DNA of 25,812 nucleotides from Peptacetobacter sp900539645 (GTDB lineage Bacteria; Bacillota; Clostridia; Peptostreptococcales; Peptostreptococcaceae). The position numbers and the translations under genes were made by a program. The stretch spans positions 1 to 25,812 of the forward strand of contig NZ_JBLOUI010000034.1 of assembly GCF_047807365.1 (NCBI RefSeq), read 5' to 3'. This document shows, piece after piece, positions 6,871 through 15,865 of the stretch; position 1 is the first letter of the stretch, and each line of letters starts with the position of its first letter. The notes beneath the pieces were generated by a model. It ran no database searches and was not told the DNA's origin. It was given only the letters and a program-made list of their open reading frames with translations.

Positions 6871-6913
6871 AAAAGAACTGCGTAGGGATATACTCTAACG
6901 TGGTTCTTTTTTT
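6871..6913 (+). terminator. Second terminator-like hairpin, no gene assigned
   Basis: AAAAGAAC (6871-6878) pairs with GTTCTTTT (6903-6910). An interrupted inner stem CGTAGGG/CTCTAACG follows a TG/TG internal mismatch, and a T-run ends the structure near 6913. The arms carry A- and T-runs on both sides, so it could work in both directions. It may back up the terminator at 6805 or end a short unannotated transcript from 6835-6870. Confidence 0.55.
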
Positions 6914-6969
6914 ATTACTAAGTATTACTTATTATATATAAATTATTGAAAATTATTACTTAATATTGA

Positions 6970-6998
6970 TTGCAACAAAAATAATTATCGTTTATTAT
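6970..6998 (+). promoter_or_regulatory. Promoter of the deoR-type/glycyl radical operon
   Basis: TTGCAA (6970-6975), 17 bases, TATTAT (6993-6998). The operator-like repeats at 6984-7013 overlap its spacer, -10 and start region, consistent with repression. Confidence 0.45.
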
Positions 6999-7013
6999 CG
7001 TTTAATATTGTTT
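6984..7013 (+). repeat. Three tandem 10-base repeats, likely DeoR-family operator
   Basis: ATTATCGTTT occurs twice in direct succession (6984-6993 and 6994-7003), then a variant AATATTGTTT (7004-7013). Spacing of one helical turn and the TCGTTT core fit operators of DeoR-family repressors. The DeoR-type gene starts 47 bases downstream, so autoregulation of the operon is likely. Confidence 0.6.
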
Positions 7014-7060
7014 TTTATTGAAATTCATGCCATAATAATAATTGAAAAGAGGTGATCAAT

Positions 7061-7819
7061 TTGCTACAACAAGAAAGACATAATCAAATAATCGCAAAAT
7101 TAAACTTAGACGGAAAAGTTAGAGTAAAAGAATTAAGTCAAGACTTTGGCGTGACAGAGGACTGTATAAGAAAAGATTTAACCATATTAGAAAAAGCAGG
7201 AAAGTTGAAGAGAATACATGGTGGAGCGACAACAGTTAGAACAAATCCTCATGTAATCAATGTCAGTGATCGTAAGGATGTTTACGCTGAAGAAAAAAGA
7301 GAAATCGCATTAAAAGCAGTTGAGATGATTAAACCAGGAACAACTATTTTTTTAGGTGTGTCTACAATTACTTTAGAGATTGCAAAATTAATATATCAGA
7401 AAGATTTAAACATAACAGTTGTTACAAATATGATAGATATAATGAACGTATTTACTCAGGAATGTAGCACAAAGCTGTTCTTTTTAGCTGGAGCGTTGAA
7501 TGAGGCAAAGGACGGATTTATAGGAACATTTACAATAGAGCAGATTAAAAAGTTTAAATTCGATTTAGCATTTATAGGTGTTGTAGGGATTGATTTGCAC
7601 GAAGAAGAGGTGACTACATATTCTGTAGACGACGGTATAACTAAAAAAGAAGTGATAAATTCTAGTAGAAGATGCTATATTTTAGCGGAAACTGCAAAAT
7701 TAAATCTTGAGGGGAACTATGTATTTGCGGATTTAGAAGATTTAACAGGATATATATTTGAAAAGAAATTGGATTTAGAAGATGAGAAAAAGTTAGAAGA
7801 AAAAGGACTAGAAATTATT
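7061..7819 (+). CDS. DeoR-family transcriptional repressor
   Basis: A 252-residue regulator. Residues about 1-60 form the DeoR winged helix-turn-helix, with the opening QQERHNQII, the recognition region TEDCIRKDLTILEKAG and the family signature KRIHGGA. The remainder is the DeoRC sugar-phosphate-sensing domain. In the usual D-x-G-T-T ligand loop this protein reads FLGVSTITLEIAKL, so the aspartate and GTT pattern are altered and the effector may be unusual. TTG at 7061 is the likely start: AGAGGTGA (7048-7055) is five bases upstream, and the GTG at 7052 lies inside that site. The stop (7820-7822) is 17 bases before the glycyl radical enzyme gene, pointing to one operon. Confidence 0.88.
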
Positions 7820-7839
7820 TAATTGTATAGAGGTGGAAG

Positions 7840-10230
7840 ATGAGCAATTTAATTCAAGGAAAATTTGATAATTTAATTCAGACTAAGAGAATAGATATTT
7901 TAAAAGAGAAGATGTTAGATGCACCGAGATACGCATCTATTGAACAGGCAAGAATAATTACGAGAGTTTACAAGGAAAGTGGAGCTCTATCAGTTCCAAA
8001 GAAAAGAGCTTTATCACTTAAAGCAGCACTTGAAGAGTTAGAGATAGGTGTTGAAAAAGAGGAGCTAATTGTAGGGAATAGAACAAAGGGAGTTAGATAT
8101 GGGGTTGTTTTCCCAGAAAGTGGATGCTCTTGGGTTAATAAGGAGTTTGAAACACTTCCAACTAGACCACAGGACAAATTCTTGGTAAAGGAAGAAGATA
8201 TTAAAGAATTTAGAGAAAGCATTTATCCATATTGGAACGGAAAATCTATGGAAGATGTTATTAAACATAACTATGGTAAAGAGATAAATGCTATGGCGAA
8301 GGTTGTAAAAATAAACCAGAAAGACCACGCACAGGGACACATTTGCCCAGATTCTGAACTATGGCTAAAATTTGGACCACAGGGATTAATAGACAAAGCA
8401 AAAGAAAAAATGGCAAATTGTGAAGAAGGCCAGAAAGAGTTCTATGAATGTACGATTCTTGTATTAGAAGGTGCTAAAAACTTTATGATGAGATACCACG
8501 ATTATATTTTAAATATGATAAATAATTGTGGGGATGATGAAATCGAGGATGTTTACAAAAAATCTTTAAAAAATGTTGCAGAAATATGTAAAAATCTTTC
8601 AGAAAGATCGCCTAAAACATTCCATGAAGCAGTTCAGTCATTATGGTTCTTATTTACGATTTTACACATGGAATCAAATGCATCTTCATTCTCTCCAGGA
8701 AGAATGGATCAGTATTTATACCCTTACTATAAAGAAGATATTGAAAAAGGGATCATATCTGAACAAGATGCACTAGAAATAATTGAATGCTTATGGTTAA
8801 AATTCAACCAGATTGTTTATTTAAGAAATCAGCATAGTGCAAAATATTTTGCTGGATTCCCAATAGGATTCAACATAGCAATCGGTGGAGTTGATGAAAA
8901 TGGAGATGACATTTACAATAATTTATCTTTATTAATATTAAAGGCTCAGTATCATTTAGGACTTCCTCAGCCAAATTTATCAGTTAGACTTAATAAAAAC
9001 ACATCGCATGAATTAATGCAGGAATCTATAAAAGTTGTCGCTAAAGGAAGTGGAATGCCACAGTTCTTCAATGACGAGTCTATAATAAAGGCAATGATAA
9101 ATCTTGGAATTGAAGAAAAAGATGCAAGAAATTATGCAATTGTAGGTTGTGTTGAGCTTACTACACATGGAAACAACTTAGGTTGGTCTGATGCAGCGAT
9201 GTTCAATTTAAACAAGGCACTAGAATTAACTTTAAATGAAGGAAAATGCCTACTAACTGGTGAACAGATTGGACTAAACTTAGGTAAATTAGAGGATTAT
9301 AAAACATTTGAAGATTTAGAGGAAGCTTTTAAAAAGCAGATAGATTATTTCATAGATGAGATGATGAAAGCGGAAGTTGTAGTAGAAAAGGCTCATCAGG
9401 ATTGTCTACCTTCTGCATTTTTATCTACAGTTATAGACGATTGCTTAGAAAAAGGGCTAGATGTTACTAGAGGTGGTGCAAAATACAATCTTTCTGGGAT
9501 ACAGATGATTCAGGTTGCAAACCTTGCCGACTCATTAGCTGCAATTAAAGAGCTAGTCTATGATGAAGAGATGATTTCAAAAGAAGAGTTACTTCAGGCT
9601 TTAAGAGATGATTTTAAAGGACACGAAATCACTCAAACAATGTTGTTAAACAAAGCACCTAAATACGGAAATGATGTAAAATGGGTTGACGATTTAGGTA
9701 CAAAATGGGCAGGATATTTTAGAGAAAGAATGAAAGATTACACAAATTATCGTGGTGGAGCATATCACACAGGAATGTACACAGTTTCTGCACACGTACC
9801 AATGGGAGAAAATGTTGGAGCATCTCCAGACGGAAGAAATGCACTTACTCCACTTGCAGATGGTGGTATGTCACCAGTTTATGGAAGAGATATTGCAGGA
9901 CCTACTGCAGTTTTAAAATCTGTATCGAGAATATCAAACGACTACACTACAAACGGTGGACTATTAAATATGAAATTCTTGCCAAAATTTTTCAAAACAG
10001 AAACAGGAATGATGAAGTTTGAAAACTTCTTGAGAGCTTTTGTAGATTTAGAAGTTCCTCATATTCAGTTTAATGTTGTGAGAAGAGAGGATTTATTGGA
10101 TGCGAAAGTTCACCCAGAAAGACATAAATCACTTACAATTCGTGTTGCAGGATATACAGCTTATTTTATTGAATTAGCAGGAAAATTACAGGATGAGATA
10201 ATTGAAAGGACAGCTTATGAAGAAATCTAA
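7840..10230 (+). CDS. Glycyl radical enzyme, dehydratase/lyase type, substrate unassigned
   Basis: A 796-residue anaerobic radical enzyme (PFL-like superfamily). The radical glycine is Gly771 in RVAGYTAYF. The thiyl cysteine and base are Cys437 and Glu439 in GCVE, the signature of eliminating enzymes such as glycerol, propanediol and hydroxyproline dehydratases and choline lyase. It is not that of pyruvate formate-lyase, which uses a Cys-Cys pair. His167 (AQGHICPD) and Asp451 (GWSDAAMFN) match catalytic positions of C. butyricum glycerol dehydratase. That enzyme's His281 in NGHSIS is replaced here by Ser282 (NASSFS), and GCVE is followed by LTT. AGAGGTGG precedes the ATG. No dehydrogenase, transporter or microcompartment gene is adjacent. 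Misannotation as formate acetyltransferase (pflD) is likely in automatic pipelines. Confidence 0.9.
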   Translation: MSNLIQGKFDNLIQTKRIDILKEKMLDAPRYASIEQARIITRVYKESGALSVPKKRALSLKAALEELEIGVEKEELIVGNRTKGVRYGVVFPESGCSWVNKEFETLPTRPQDKFLVKEEDIKEFRESIYPYWNGKSMEDVIKHNYGKEINAMAKVVKINQKDHAQGHICPDSELWLKFGPQGLIDKAKEKMANCEEGQKEFYECTILVLEGAKNFMMRYHDYILNMINNCGDDEIEDVYKKSLKNVAEICKNLSERSPKTFHEAVQSLWFLFTILHMESNASSFSPGRMDQYLYPYYKEDIEKGIISEQDALEIIECLWLKFNQIVYLRNQHSAKYFAGFPIGFNIAIGGVDENGDDIYNNLSLLILKAQYHLGLPQPNLSVRLNKNTSHELMQESIKVVAKGSGMPQFFNDESIIKAMINLGIEEKDARNYAIVGCVELTTHGNNLGWSDAAMFNLNKALELTLNEGKCLLTGEQIGLNLGKLEDYKTFEDLEEAFKKQIDYFIDEMMKAEVVVEKAHQDCLPSAFLSTVIDDCLEKGLDVTRGGAKYNLSGIQMIQVANLADSLAAIKELVYDEEMISKEELLQALRDDFKGHEITQTMLLNKAPKYGNDVKWVDDLGTKWAGYFRERMKDYTNYRGGAYHTGMYTVSAHVPMGENVGASPDGRNALTPLADGGMSPVYGRDIAGPTAVLKSVSRISNDYTTNGGLLNMKFLPKFFKTETGMMKFENFLRAFVDLEVPHIQFNVVRREDLLDAKVHPERHKSLTIRVAGYTAYFIELAGKLQDEIIERTAYEEI

Positions 10231-11194
10231 TGAAAAGCTAGAATTGAATGAAGAAGTAAAAATCAATGAAAAAATAGAGGATTCTAGAAAAGCATTGGTA
10301 TTTGATGTTAAGAGATTTGCAGTTCACGACGGTGTTGGACTTAGAACAACGGTGTTTTTTAAAGGATGTCCTTTGAGATGTAAGTGGTGCCAAAATCCTG
10401 AAGGGTTATCTGCAAAGAAAAGACCGATATACTTCAAAAATAGCTGTATTCATTGTAGAATATGCGAAAAAGTTTCTGAAAAAAATCAACTTGAATATAG
10501 AGAGGATAGACCGTATTTCAATTTAAACTATGATGGAAATTTTGATAAGTTAGTAAAAATGTGTCCGTCTGGAGCAATAAGATATGATAGTGAAGAGTAC
10601 GGAATTGAAGAATTAGTCGAAAAGATAAAGGAAGATCAGGTATTCTTTAGAAATGATGGTGGGGTTACTTTTTCTGGTGGAGAGCCTTTAATGCAGGGAG
10701 AGTTTTTGGTTGAGGTGTTAAAGCGTTGTAAGGAAGAAGGAATACATACAGCCATTGAAACTACTATGTATGCACCAGTTGAGATTATTGAAAAAGTACT
10801 TCCATATTTGGATTTGATATATATTGATTTAAAAGTATTTGACGAAAATAAACATAAAGAATTTACAGGAGTATCGTCAAAAATTATAAAGGAACATATT
10901 AAATATGTGCTTGAAAGCGAGCATAGAGATAAAGTGATAATAAGAACTCCACTTATACCAACTATGACAGCTACTGACGAAAATGTAAGAAGCATAGCAG
11001 AATTTTTGGTTGAAGTTTATCCAGAGGTTAGGTATGAGTTATTAAACTACAATCCTCTTGCTCCATCAAAGTATGAACTTGTCGACTTGGTGTATGGATT
11101 CGATGAGAATTATAAAATGTTTAGCAAGGATGAGATGCAGCATTTTTATGACATTGTCAAGCAGGTAGGGTTGAAGAATTTAATTATAGAATAA
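10217..11194 (+). CDS. Glycyl-radical-enzyme activating protein (radical SAM)
   Basis: A 325-residue radical SAM enzyme that would place the glycyl radical on the upstream enzyme. The SAM cluster motif C-x3-C-x2-C is at Cys51, Cys55 and Cys58 (GCPLRCKWC), and GGEP is at about 154-157. The ferredoxin-like insert has only Cys77, Cys80, Cys83 and Cys116 (MCPSGAI), enough for one extra [4Fe-4S] cluster. Many activases of GCVE-type enzymes carry eight cysteines for two. A charged 25-residue N-terminal extension precedes the domain. ATG 10217 is used because AAAGGA (10205-10210) is six bases upstream; the frame overlaps the enzyme gene by 14 bases, so the two are coupled. Confidence 0.92.
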   Translation: MKKSNEKLELNEEVKINEKIEDSRKALVFDVKRFAVHDGVGLRTTVFFKGCPLRCKWCQNPEGLSAKKRPIYFKNSCIHCRICEKVSEKNQLEYREDRPYFNLNYDGNFDKLVKMCPSGAIRYDSEEYGIEELVEKIKEDQVFFRNDGGVTFSGGEPLMQGEFLVEVLKRCKEEGIHTAIETTMYAPVEIIEKVLPYLDLIYIDLKVFDENKHKEFTGVSSKIIKEHIKYVLESEHRDKVIIRTPLIPTMTATDENVRSIAEFLVEVYPEVRYELLNYNPLAPSKYELVDLVYGFDENYKMFSKDEMQHFYDIVKQVGLKNLIIE

Positions 11195-11229
11195 GTAGTT
11201 AATTAAAAATAAAATATATTAATGACAAG

Positions 11230-11272
11230 AAAGGATACAGTTTTGTTATAGATAATAATTGTATCCTTTTTT
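11230..11272 (+). terminator. Terminator of the glycyl radical operon
   Basis: AAAGGATACA (11230-11239) pairs with TGTATCCTTT (11260-11269), with T residues to 11272. Confidence 0.88.
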
Positions 11273-11328
11273 CATATTTTCAAATAAATACAATGTATAA
11301 ATATAAAATTTAATTAAAATTGTTAAAT

Positions 11329-11370
11329 AAAAAATAGCTACATGGAATATAATACTTTCTCATGTAGCTA
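11329..11370 (-). terminator. Terminator of the type III R-M operon
   Basis: Read on the minus strand, arms 11370-11361 and 11344-11335 (TAGCTACATG/CATGTAGCTA) form a perfect 10-bp stem followed by six T residues (11334-11329), just after the res stop codon. Confidence 0.88.
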
Positions 11371-11382
11371 TAATATAATTGT

Positions 11383-14034
11383 TTATACTTCTTTGTATCT
11401 CAATGCAAGCTGTTTAAAGGAAGAATTTGATTGAATTTGTCCTGCTGGGATGAATAAATATTGCCATTGTTTAGATTCATTTTCTTTTGCCCATGTAGAT
11501 ACTACCGAACAATATTGAATTCCACGTTCTTTTTTAGCAATTACATCTGGATCATTCAGTTTATTTTCTCCTTTTACCTCAACTAAATAAATATAATCCT
11601 CTGTTTCAACAACAAAGTCTGGTTCATAATTATGTCCATGATTATATGTAATATTAAATTCATTCGGATGAGGACGAAGCCAATTTATAACATCATCATC
11701 ATGCTCAATCACTCGTGCAAAAGTAAGTTCTCCATCTTTACTATCGAATTTAGCTGAATCAAATACACCTTTTTTAATTCCTGTAAATAAAACTGAATGA
11801 ATATTTTCATTAAAATCATCATATAAATCAACTTTTTCTTTATAATTATACGATTGTTGAAGATTATGATTACGTGTATCAATAACTTCTTCTTTCAAAG
11901 AGTTGTTTTTATAGTAAAAGTGTTGCATCATTTGGGAATATATCTTATTTGCAATGTCACGTTTATACATTATAATAATATTTTGCATTCCATCTGTGCC
12001 ATGTTGATTTTCATAATGTTTACAAAGTTGTAATATTAATTTAAATAAAAGAGATGAACATTTTTCATAATCAATTTCAGGCTTTTTACGTAACTCGTCT
12101 AAAATGACCTTTTTAGGATTATATCCAGAAAAATCAATAGCATCACCTTTTATACGCTGACGATCAGTCATATCCTCAAGGTTTTGAACTAATAACGCAT
12201 TATCTATAGGAATATGATTAAAACCAGATAGTTCAAGATTAAAACCAATAAACTCATATTCTTCAAAACCATCATCTGTAATTTTTATACGAGGAATAGG
12301 TATAAATTTATTTTTTACTTCAATATGAGTTTTTTCAATCTGATTATCTAACCATCCAACAAGGGGAAGCTTATTTTCATTGAAAACATCTCTCAAATCC
12401 TTATCTTCAGATATTTTAGACGTAACAATTTGAATAATTTCTTTTGTACTTTGTTCAGTAACAACATGTTCTGGTGAGTTTTGTATTACATTACCAACTT
12501 CTTCTTTGATAATTTTTTTTGTATTTTTAAAGAAGGAATCTATTTTTTCAGATTTTGGTAAAGCTGTATATTTATAACCTTCTTCACAAATAGTAAAAGA
12601 ATCTTCTTTAAATGAAATTTGAGTATTTTCAACATTTTCTGGAATGATTTCTTCTGCTTTTATTACATTACCAGCTTTAAAGATAGAATTACCACTTTGT
12701 GCTTCTTTAAGAATATCATTAAATTTATCGTGTGCTGTTAGCATAACAGCATCAACATCACGATCTCCAGTACGCTCACCGTAAGGAAGTCTAAGTCCTC
12801 GACCTACCATCTGCTCGCGTAATATTTTAGATGCAGCAGTACGCAAAGGTACAATAGTATAAAGATTATTAACATCCCAACCTTCTTTTAGCATATTTAC
12901 ATGAATAACAATTTCTACTAGATTATCAGGATTTTCTACGTCTAAAAGCAATCTCGTATTTGCTTCTGTTTCAGATCCTTTTTGTTTAGAGTGTACTATA
13001 ATTGTTTTATTTTTATATTTACCATTTCTAAATTCATCAGAGCATATAAAGTTTTCTACCCACTGTGCATGAGAAGTATCCTTACAAACTACAAGCATAA
13101 ATGGTTTTACAATACGCTTCTGATGATTGATTGCATAAGCTTCTAATTTTTTCTTTGTATGTTCATGACAAGCAATACCATCCATAAGCATCATTTTATC
13201 TAATTGATCATCACCAAAATTATAAAAATCAATATCTGAACGTGTAATTGCAAAAGGAGTACGTGTATAGCCATCTTCAATTGCTTTTGAAAGAGGATAT
13301 TCATAAACAACATTTTTAAATGGAACTTGCTTAGTTCCCTTCTTTACAAGAGGTGTAGCTGTTAGCTCTAATCCCAAAATTGGATTCAGTTCATTTAGAG
13401 CCTGTGCGCCTTTCTTAGCACGATAATGATGAGATTCATCCATAATAAGTACTAAATCTGGTAAAGAAGAAAGAGATTGATAAAACGAATCACCTATGAT
13501 TTCATTGACTTTTTTCATATTAGCATCTTCTTTATTAAACTTATCAATATTATATATAAAAATACGAATATCTGAATCAGATAAAGAAATTTGTTTTGAT
13601 TTATAATCATCATCTGTGATAATCTTTGGTGATACTGAAAAACAACCAAGTCCTCTAAATACATACTTAGAACTACTACTATCACTTAAATCTCTTTTCA
13701 ACTTATCATAAATTGTAGTATTTGGAGCTACAACAAAAAAATTCTTTATATTTTTTTGAGTATAAAGGTATGCAATAAAAGCACCCATTAATCTTGTTTT
13801 ACCGACACCTGTAGCTAAAGCAAAAGTAAGTGACACAAATTCACGTTCAAAGTCAGTACAAATTGGATACATTTGATGAATTTCATCAAGTGTATTTGTT
13901 AAATTCATATTTTTGCTTAAATCTATCTTATCTAAAATAGATTCCAGTATTTTAAGAGATTTTTTCTGTGGTTTTCTTAAGGACATAACCCCACTGATAT
14001 AATCTGTTGTATACTGAGGGAAATAATTACTCAT
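11383..14034 (-). CDS. res: Type III restriction endonuclease subunit (Res)
   Basis: An 883-residue motor and nuclease subunit that works with Mod to cut DNA lacking adenine methylation. Superfamily 2 helicase motifs appear in order: Walker A ATGVGKT (74-80), Walker B DESHH (199-203), TATP (225-228), and motif VI REQMVGRGLRLP. A C-terminal PD-ExK nuclease has PD at 805-806 and E-x-K at 819-821 (VEVKG). The length and order match EcoP15I-type Res. ATG 14034 is chosen because AGGAGG (14046-14041) precedes it and the earlier ATG lies upstream of that site. The gene overlaps mod by eight bases. Arginine codons CGC, CGA and CGT are frequent, unlike the AGA-rich neighbours, suggesting horizontal gain. 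Confidence 0.94.
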   Translation of the reverse strand: MSNYFPQYTTDYISGVMSLRKPQKKSLKILESILDKIDLSKNMNLTNTLDEIHQMYPICTDFEREFVSLTFALATGVGKTRLMGAFIAYLYTQKNIKNFFVVAPNTTIYDKLKRDLSDSSSSKYVFRGLGCFSVSPKIITDDDYKSKQISLSDSDIRIFIYNIDKFNKEDANMKKVNEIIGDSFYQSLSSLPDLVLIMDESHHYRAKKGAQALNELNPILGLELTATPLVKKGTKQVPFKNVVYEYPLSKAIEDGYTRTPFAITRSDIDFYNFGDDQLDKMMLMDGIACHEHTKKKLEAYAINHQKRIVKPFMLVVCKDTSHAQWVENFICSDEFRNGKYKNKTIIVHSKQKGSETEANTRLLLDVENPDNLVEIVIHVNMLKEGWDVNNLYTIVPLRTAASKILREQMVGRGLRLPYGERTGDRDVDAVMLTAHDKFNDILKEAQSGNSIFKAGNVIKAEEIIPENVENTQISFKEDSFTICEEGYKYTALPKSEKIDSFFKNTKKIIKEEVGNVIQNSPEHVVTEQSTKEIIQIVTSKISEDKDLRDVFNENKLPLVGWLDNQIEKTHIEVKNKFIPIPRIKITDDGFEEYEFIGFNLELSGFNHIPIDNALLVQNLEDMTDRQRIKGDAIDFSGYNPKKVILDELRKKPEIDYEKCSSLLFKLILQLCKHYENQHGTDGMQNIIIMYKRDIANKIYSQMMQHFYYKNNSLKEEVIDTRNHNLQQSYNYKEKVDLYDDFNENIHSVLFTGIKKGVFDSAKFDSKDGELTFARVIEHDDDVINWLRPHPNEFNITYNHGHNYEPDFVVETEDYIYLVEVKGENKLNDPDVIAKKERGIQYCSVVSTWAKENESKQWQYLFIPAGQIQSNSSFKQLALRYKEV

Positions 14035-15610
14035 CAAAATCCTCCTCTTCATCATACTCTGGGGGATGTACGATATTTAAATTGTAGTCTGATTTATCAA
14101 ATTCACAACGTTCAAGTAACATTTGCGGAATTTTTTTGATTGTAATATTTTTATATGCTTTTTCTAAACCTGCATCATATGATTTACAAGCTATTATTAA
14201 GTATTCATTTTCTTCCATTGTATCTTTAATTGAATCAAGGAACGTGCTATTTAAATGACGAGTAGTAACAAATAGATAGCTATTTTCATTTCCTATAGAT
14301 TGCTTCCAAAATAACTTTTCATCTGGTTGATAAGTAAATCCTTCATGAAGTGCTATAGCAGCTGATAACATATCTGCATCATATTCTGGATTGATGATTG
14401 CTTCACCAAAATCATCTATATTAATAAGTGATGGTGCAAGTTCATAGAATCGATAGCCACCTCCACCTTGCCAATTAACAGATTTTGAGATGCCTCCGTT
14501 ATCTTCACCAGATATGACCATATCAAGTCTTTTCTTGCAGTGTGTATAGGCATGATCCCCCATTTCAATACCAATATATTTTCTCCCCATTTTGTGGGCA
14601 ACAGCAGCAGTAGTTCCAGAACCAAGGAATGAATCAAGAACTAAATCACCTTCATTGCTTCCAAGGGTAAGAATACGCTCAATTAAACGCTCCTGTTTTG
14701 GAGTTGGAAATACAGAATTAATATTTATTGTTTTTACTTCTTTTTTACCTTCTTGAGAATCACCAACCTCATCTCTAGTCCATAATGTCATAGCGACAAT
14801 GCCATTTTTTGTTTCAGATAGAAATCTTTTAACAGCAGGAACATTATTTCCTTTAGTACCAAACCAAATTCTATTATCATCAACCATTTCTTTATATCGT
14901 TCTTCGCTGTATACCCAACTACGACCTTCAGGAGGATAAACCTCTCTTCCACTTGGAGTAACAATTTTATAAACATTTGATTCAACTCTCGGTCCAACCG
15001 ACATATCTCCAGTTTTCCATATACCTCTTGGATCATTATCTGGATTTTTATATCTTTTATTTGCTTCGGCTGTTCTAGGTAATTTATTTAATTCAAAATC
15101 TGTTCCATTATTTTTTGCATAAACAAGAATTGAGTCGTGACATCTTGACAATGTTTTTTTTAAATTTATAGGTGAATAAGATCTTTGCCATACTACCTCA
15201 TCAATAAAATTATTTCTACCAAAAACTTCATCACAAAGAACTTTTAAATAGTGACATTCATCAGCATCAATACTTATCCATATACTTCCATCGTCACTTA
15301 ATAAATTGCGTAAAATTTCTAACCTCGGTTTCATTAGACTAAGCCACTGACTATGCTCTAAATTATCATCATAATGTTCAAAAGCAGAACCAGTATTATA
15401 AGGTGGATCTATATATATGCATTTTACTTGCCCCATGTACTTGTTCTCTAAAGCTTTTAGTGCAAGTAAATTATCGCCATGAATAATCATATTTTCAGTG
15501 TTTGGATATTGATCACAATTTGAAAGTGATTTATCTTCTATTAAGATTCTTGGTTCTACCATAATAGGCTTGTCTTTACCATACCATGTAAGTTCAAGTT
15601 TATTTGCCAT
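14027..15610 (-). CDS. mod: Type III DNA adenine-N6 methyltransferase (Mod)
   Basis: A 527-residue beta-class amino-methyltransferase. The catalytic DPPY is at 68-71 (YIDPPYNTG), ahead of the SAM-binding motif DSFLGSG (326-332); this order defines the beta class and N6-adenine methylation. The stretch between, about 140-300, should hold the target-recognition domain, so the recognition sequence cannot be read off. It is shorter than EcoP15I Mod (about 640). No simple-sequence repeat that could cause phase variation was seen in the gene. AGGAGAAG precedes the ATG, and the start overlaps the xre gene by 11 bases while the end overlaps res. Confidence 0.94.
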   Translation of the reverse strand: MANKLELTWYGKDKPIMVEPRILIEDKSLSNCDQYPNTENMIIHGDNLLALKALENKYMGQVKCIYIDPPYNTGSAFEHYDDNLEHSQWLSLMKPRLEILRNLLSDDGSIWISIDADECHYLKVLCDEVFGRNNFIDEVVWQRSYSPINLKKTLSRCHDSILVYAKNNGTDFELNKLPRTAEANKRYKNPDNDPRGIWKTGDMSVGPRVESNVYKIVTPSGREVYPPEGRSWVYSEERYKEMVDDNRIWFGTKGNNVPAVKRFLSETKNGIVAMTLWTRDEVGDSQEGKKEVKTININSVFPTPKQERLIERILTLGSNEGDLVLDSFLGSGTTAAVAHKMGRKYIGIEMGDHAYTHCKKRLDMVISGEDNGGISKSVNWQGGGGYRFYELAPSLINIDDFGEAIINPEYDADMLSAAIALHEGFTYQPDEKLFWKQSIGNENSYLFVTTRHLNSTFLDSIKDTMEENEYLIIACKSYDAGLEKAYKNITIKKIPQMLLERCEFDKSDYNLNIVHPPEYDEEEDFDE

Positions 15611-15833
15611 TAATATCTTCTCCTTTTATCTCATCAGGTATAAATTCTACGATATCATCTACTTTACAATCGAGAACCCGACATATTTTTTCTATTGATT
15701 CAAGTGAAACATAAATATCTCTACGTAATCTAGTTGAGATATTTGCACTATATCCTGCTTTCTGCTGTAGCTGTGCAGGAGTCATATTTCTATCAATTAA
15801 CAAATGAAATAATTTTTTATATGTAACTGCCAT
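15600..15833 (-). CDS. Xre/Cro-type HTH regulator of the R-M operon
   Basis: A 77-residue helix-turn-helix protein of the Cro/C1 class. The HTH spans about residues 15-60 (MTPAQLQQKAGYSANIS, then LESIEKICRVLDCKVDDIVEF). A small regulator of this type next to a methyltransferase is usually a controller that delays or balances restriction. The AAGGAGG region just upstream sets the ATG at 15833. The 3' end overlaps mod, so the three genes form one operon. A palindrome overlapping the promoter (15872-15885) is a likely self-operator. Confidence 0.88.
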   Translation of the reverse strand: MAVTYKKLFHLLIDRNMTPAQLQQKAGYSANISTRLRRDIYVSLESIEKICRVLDCKVDDIVEFIPDEIKGEDINGK

Positions 15834-15865
15834 ATAATTCCTCCTTATAAAATAAGCTTGTGTTT

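Noticed and set aside
8573..8776. 67-codon plus-strand frame inside the glycyl radical enzyme gene
   Set aside because: Out-of-frame shadow of a strongly conserved enzyme without its own start signals.
7840..10230. Annotation as pyruvate formate-lyase
   Set aside because: The active site has a single cysteine in GCVE, not the adjacent cysteine pair of pyruvate formate-lyase.
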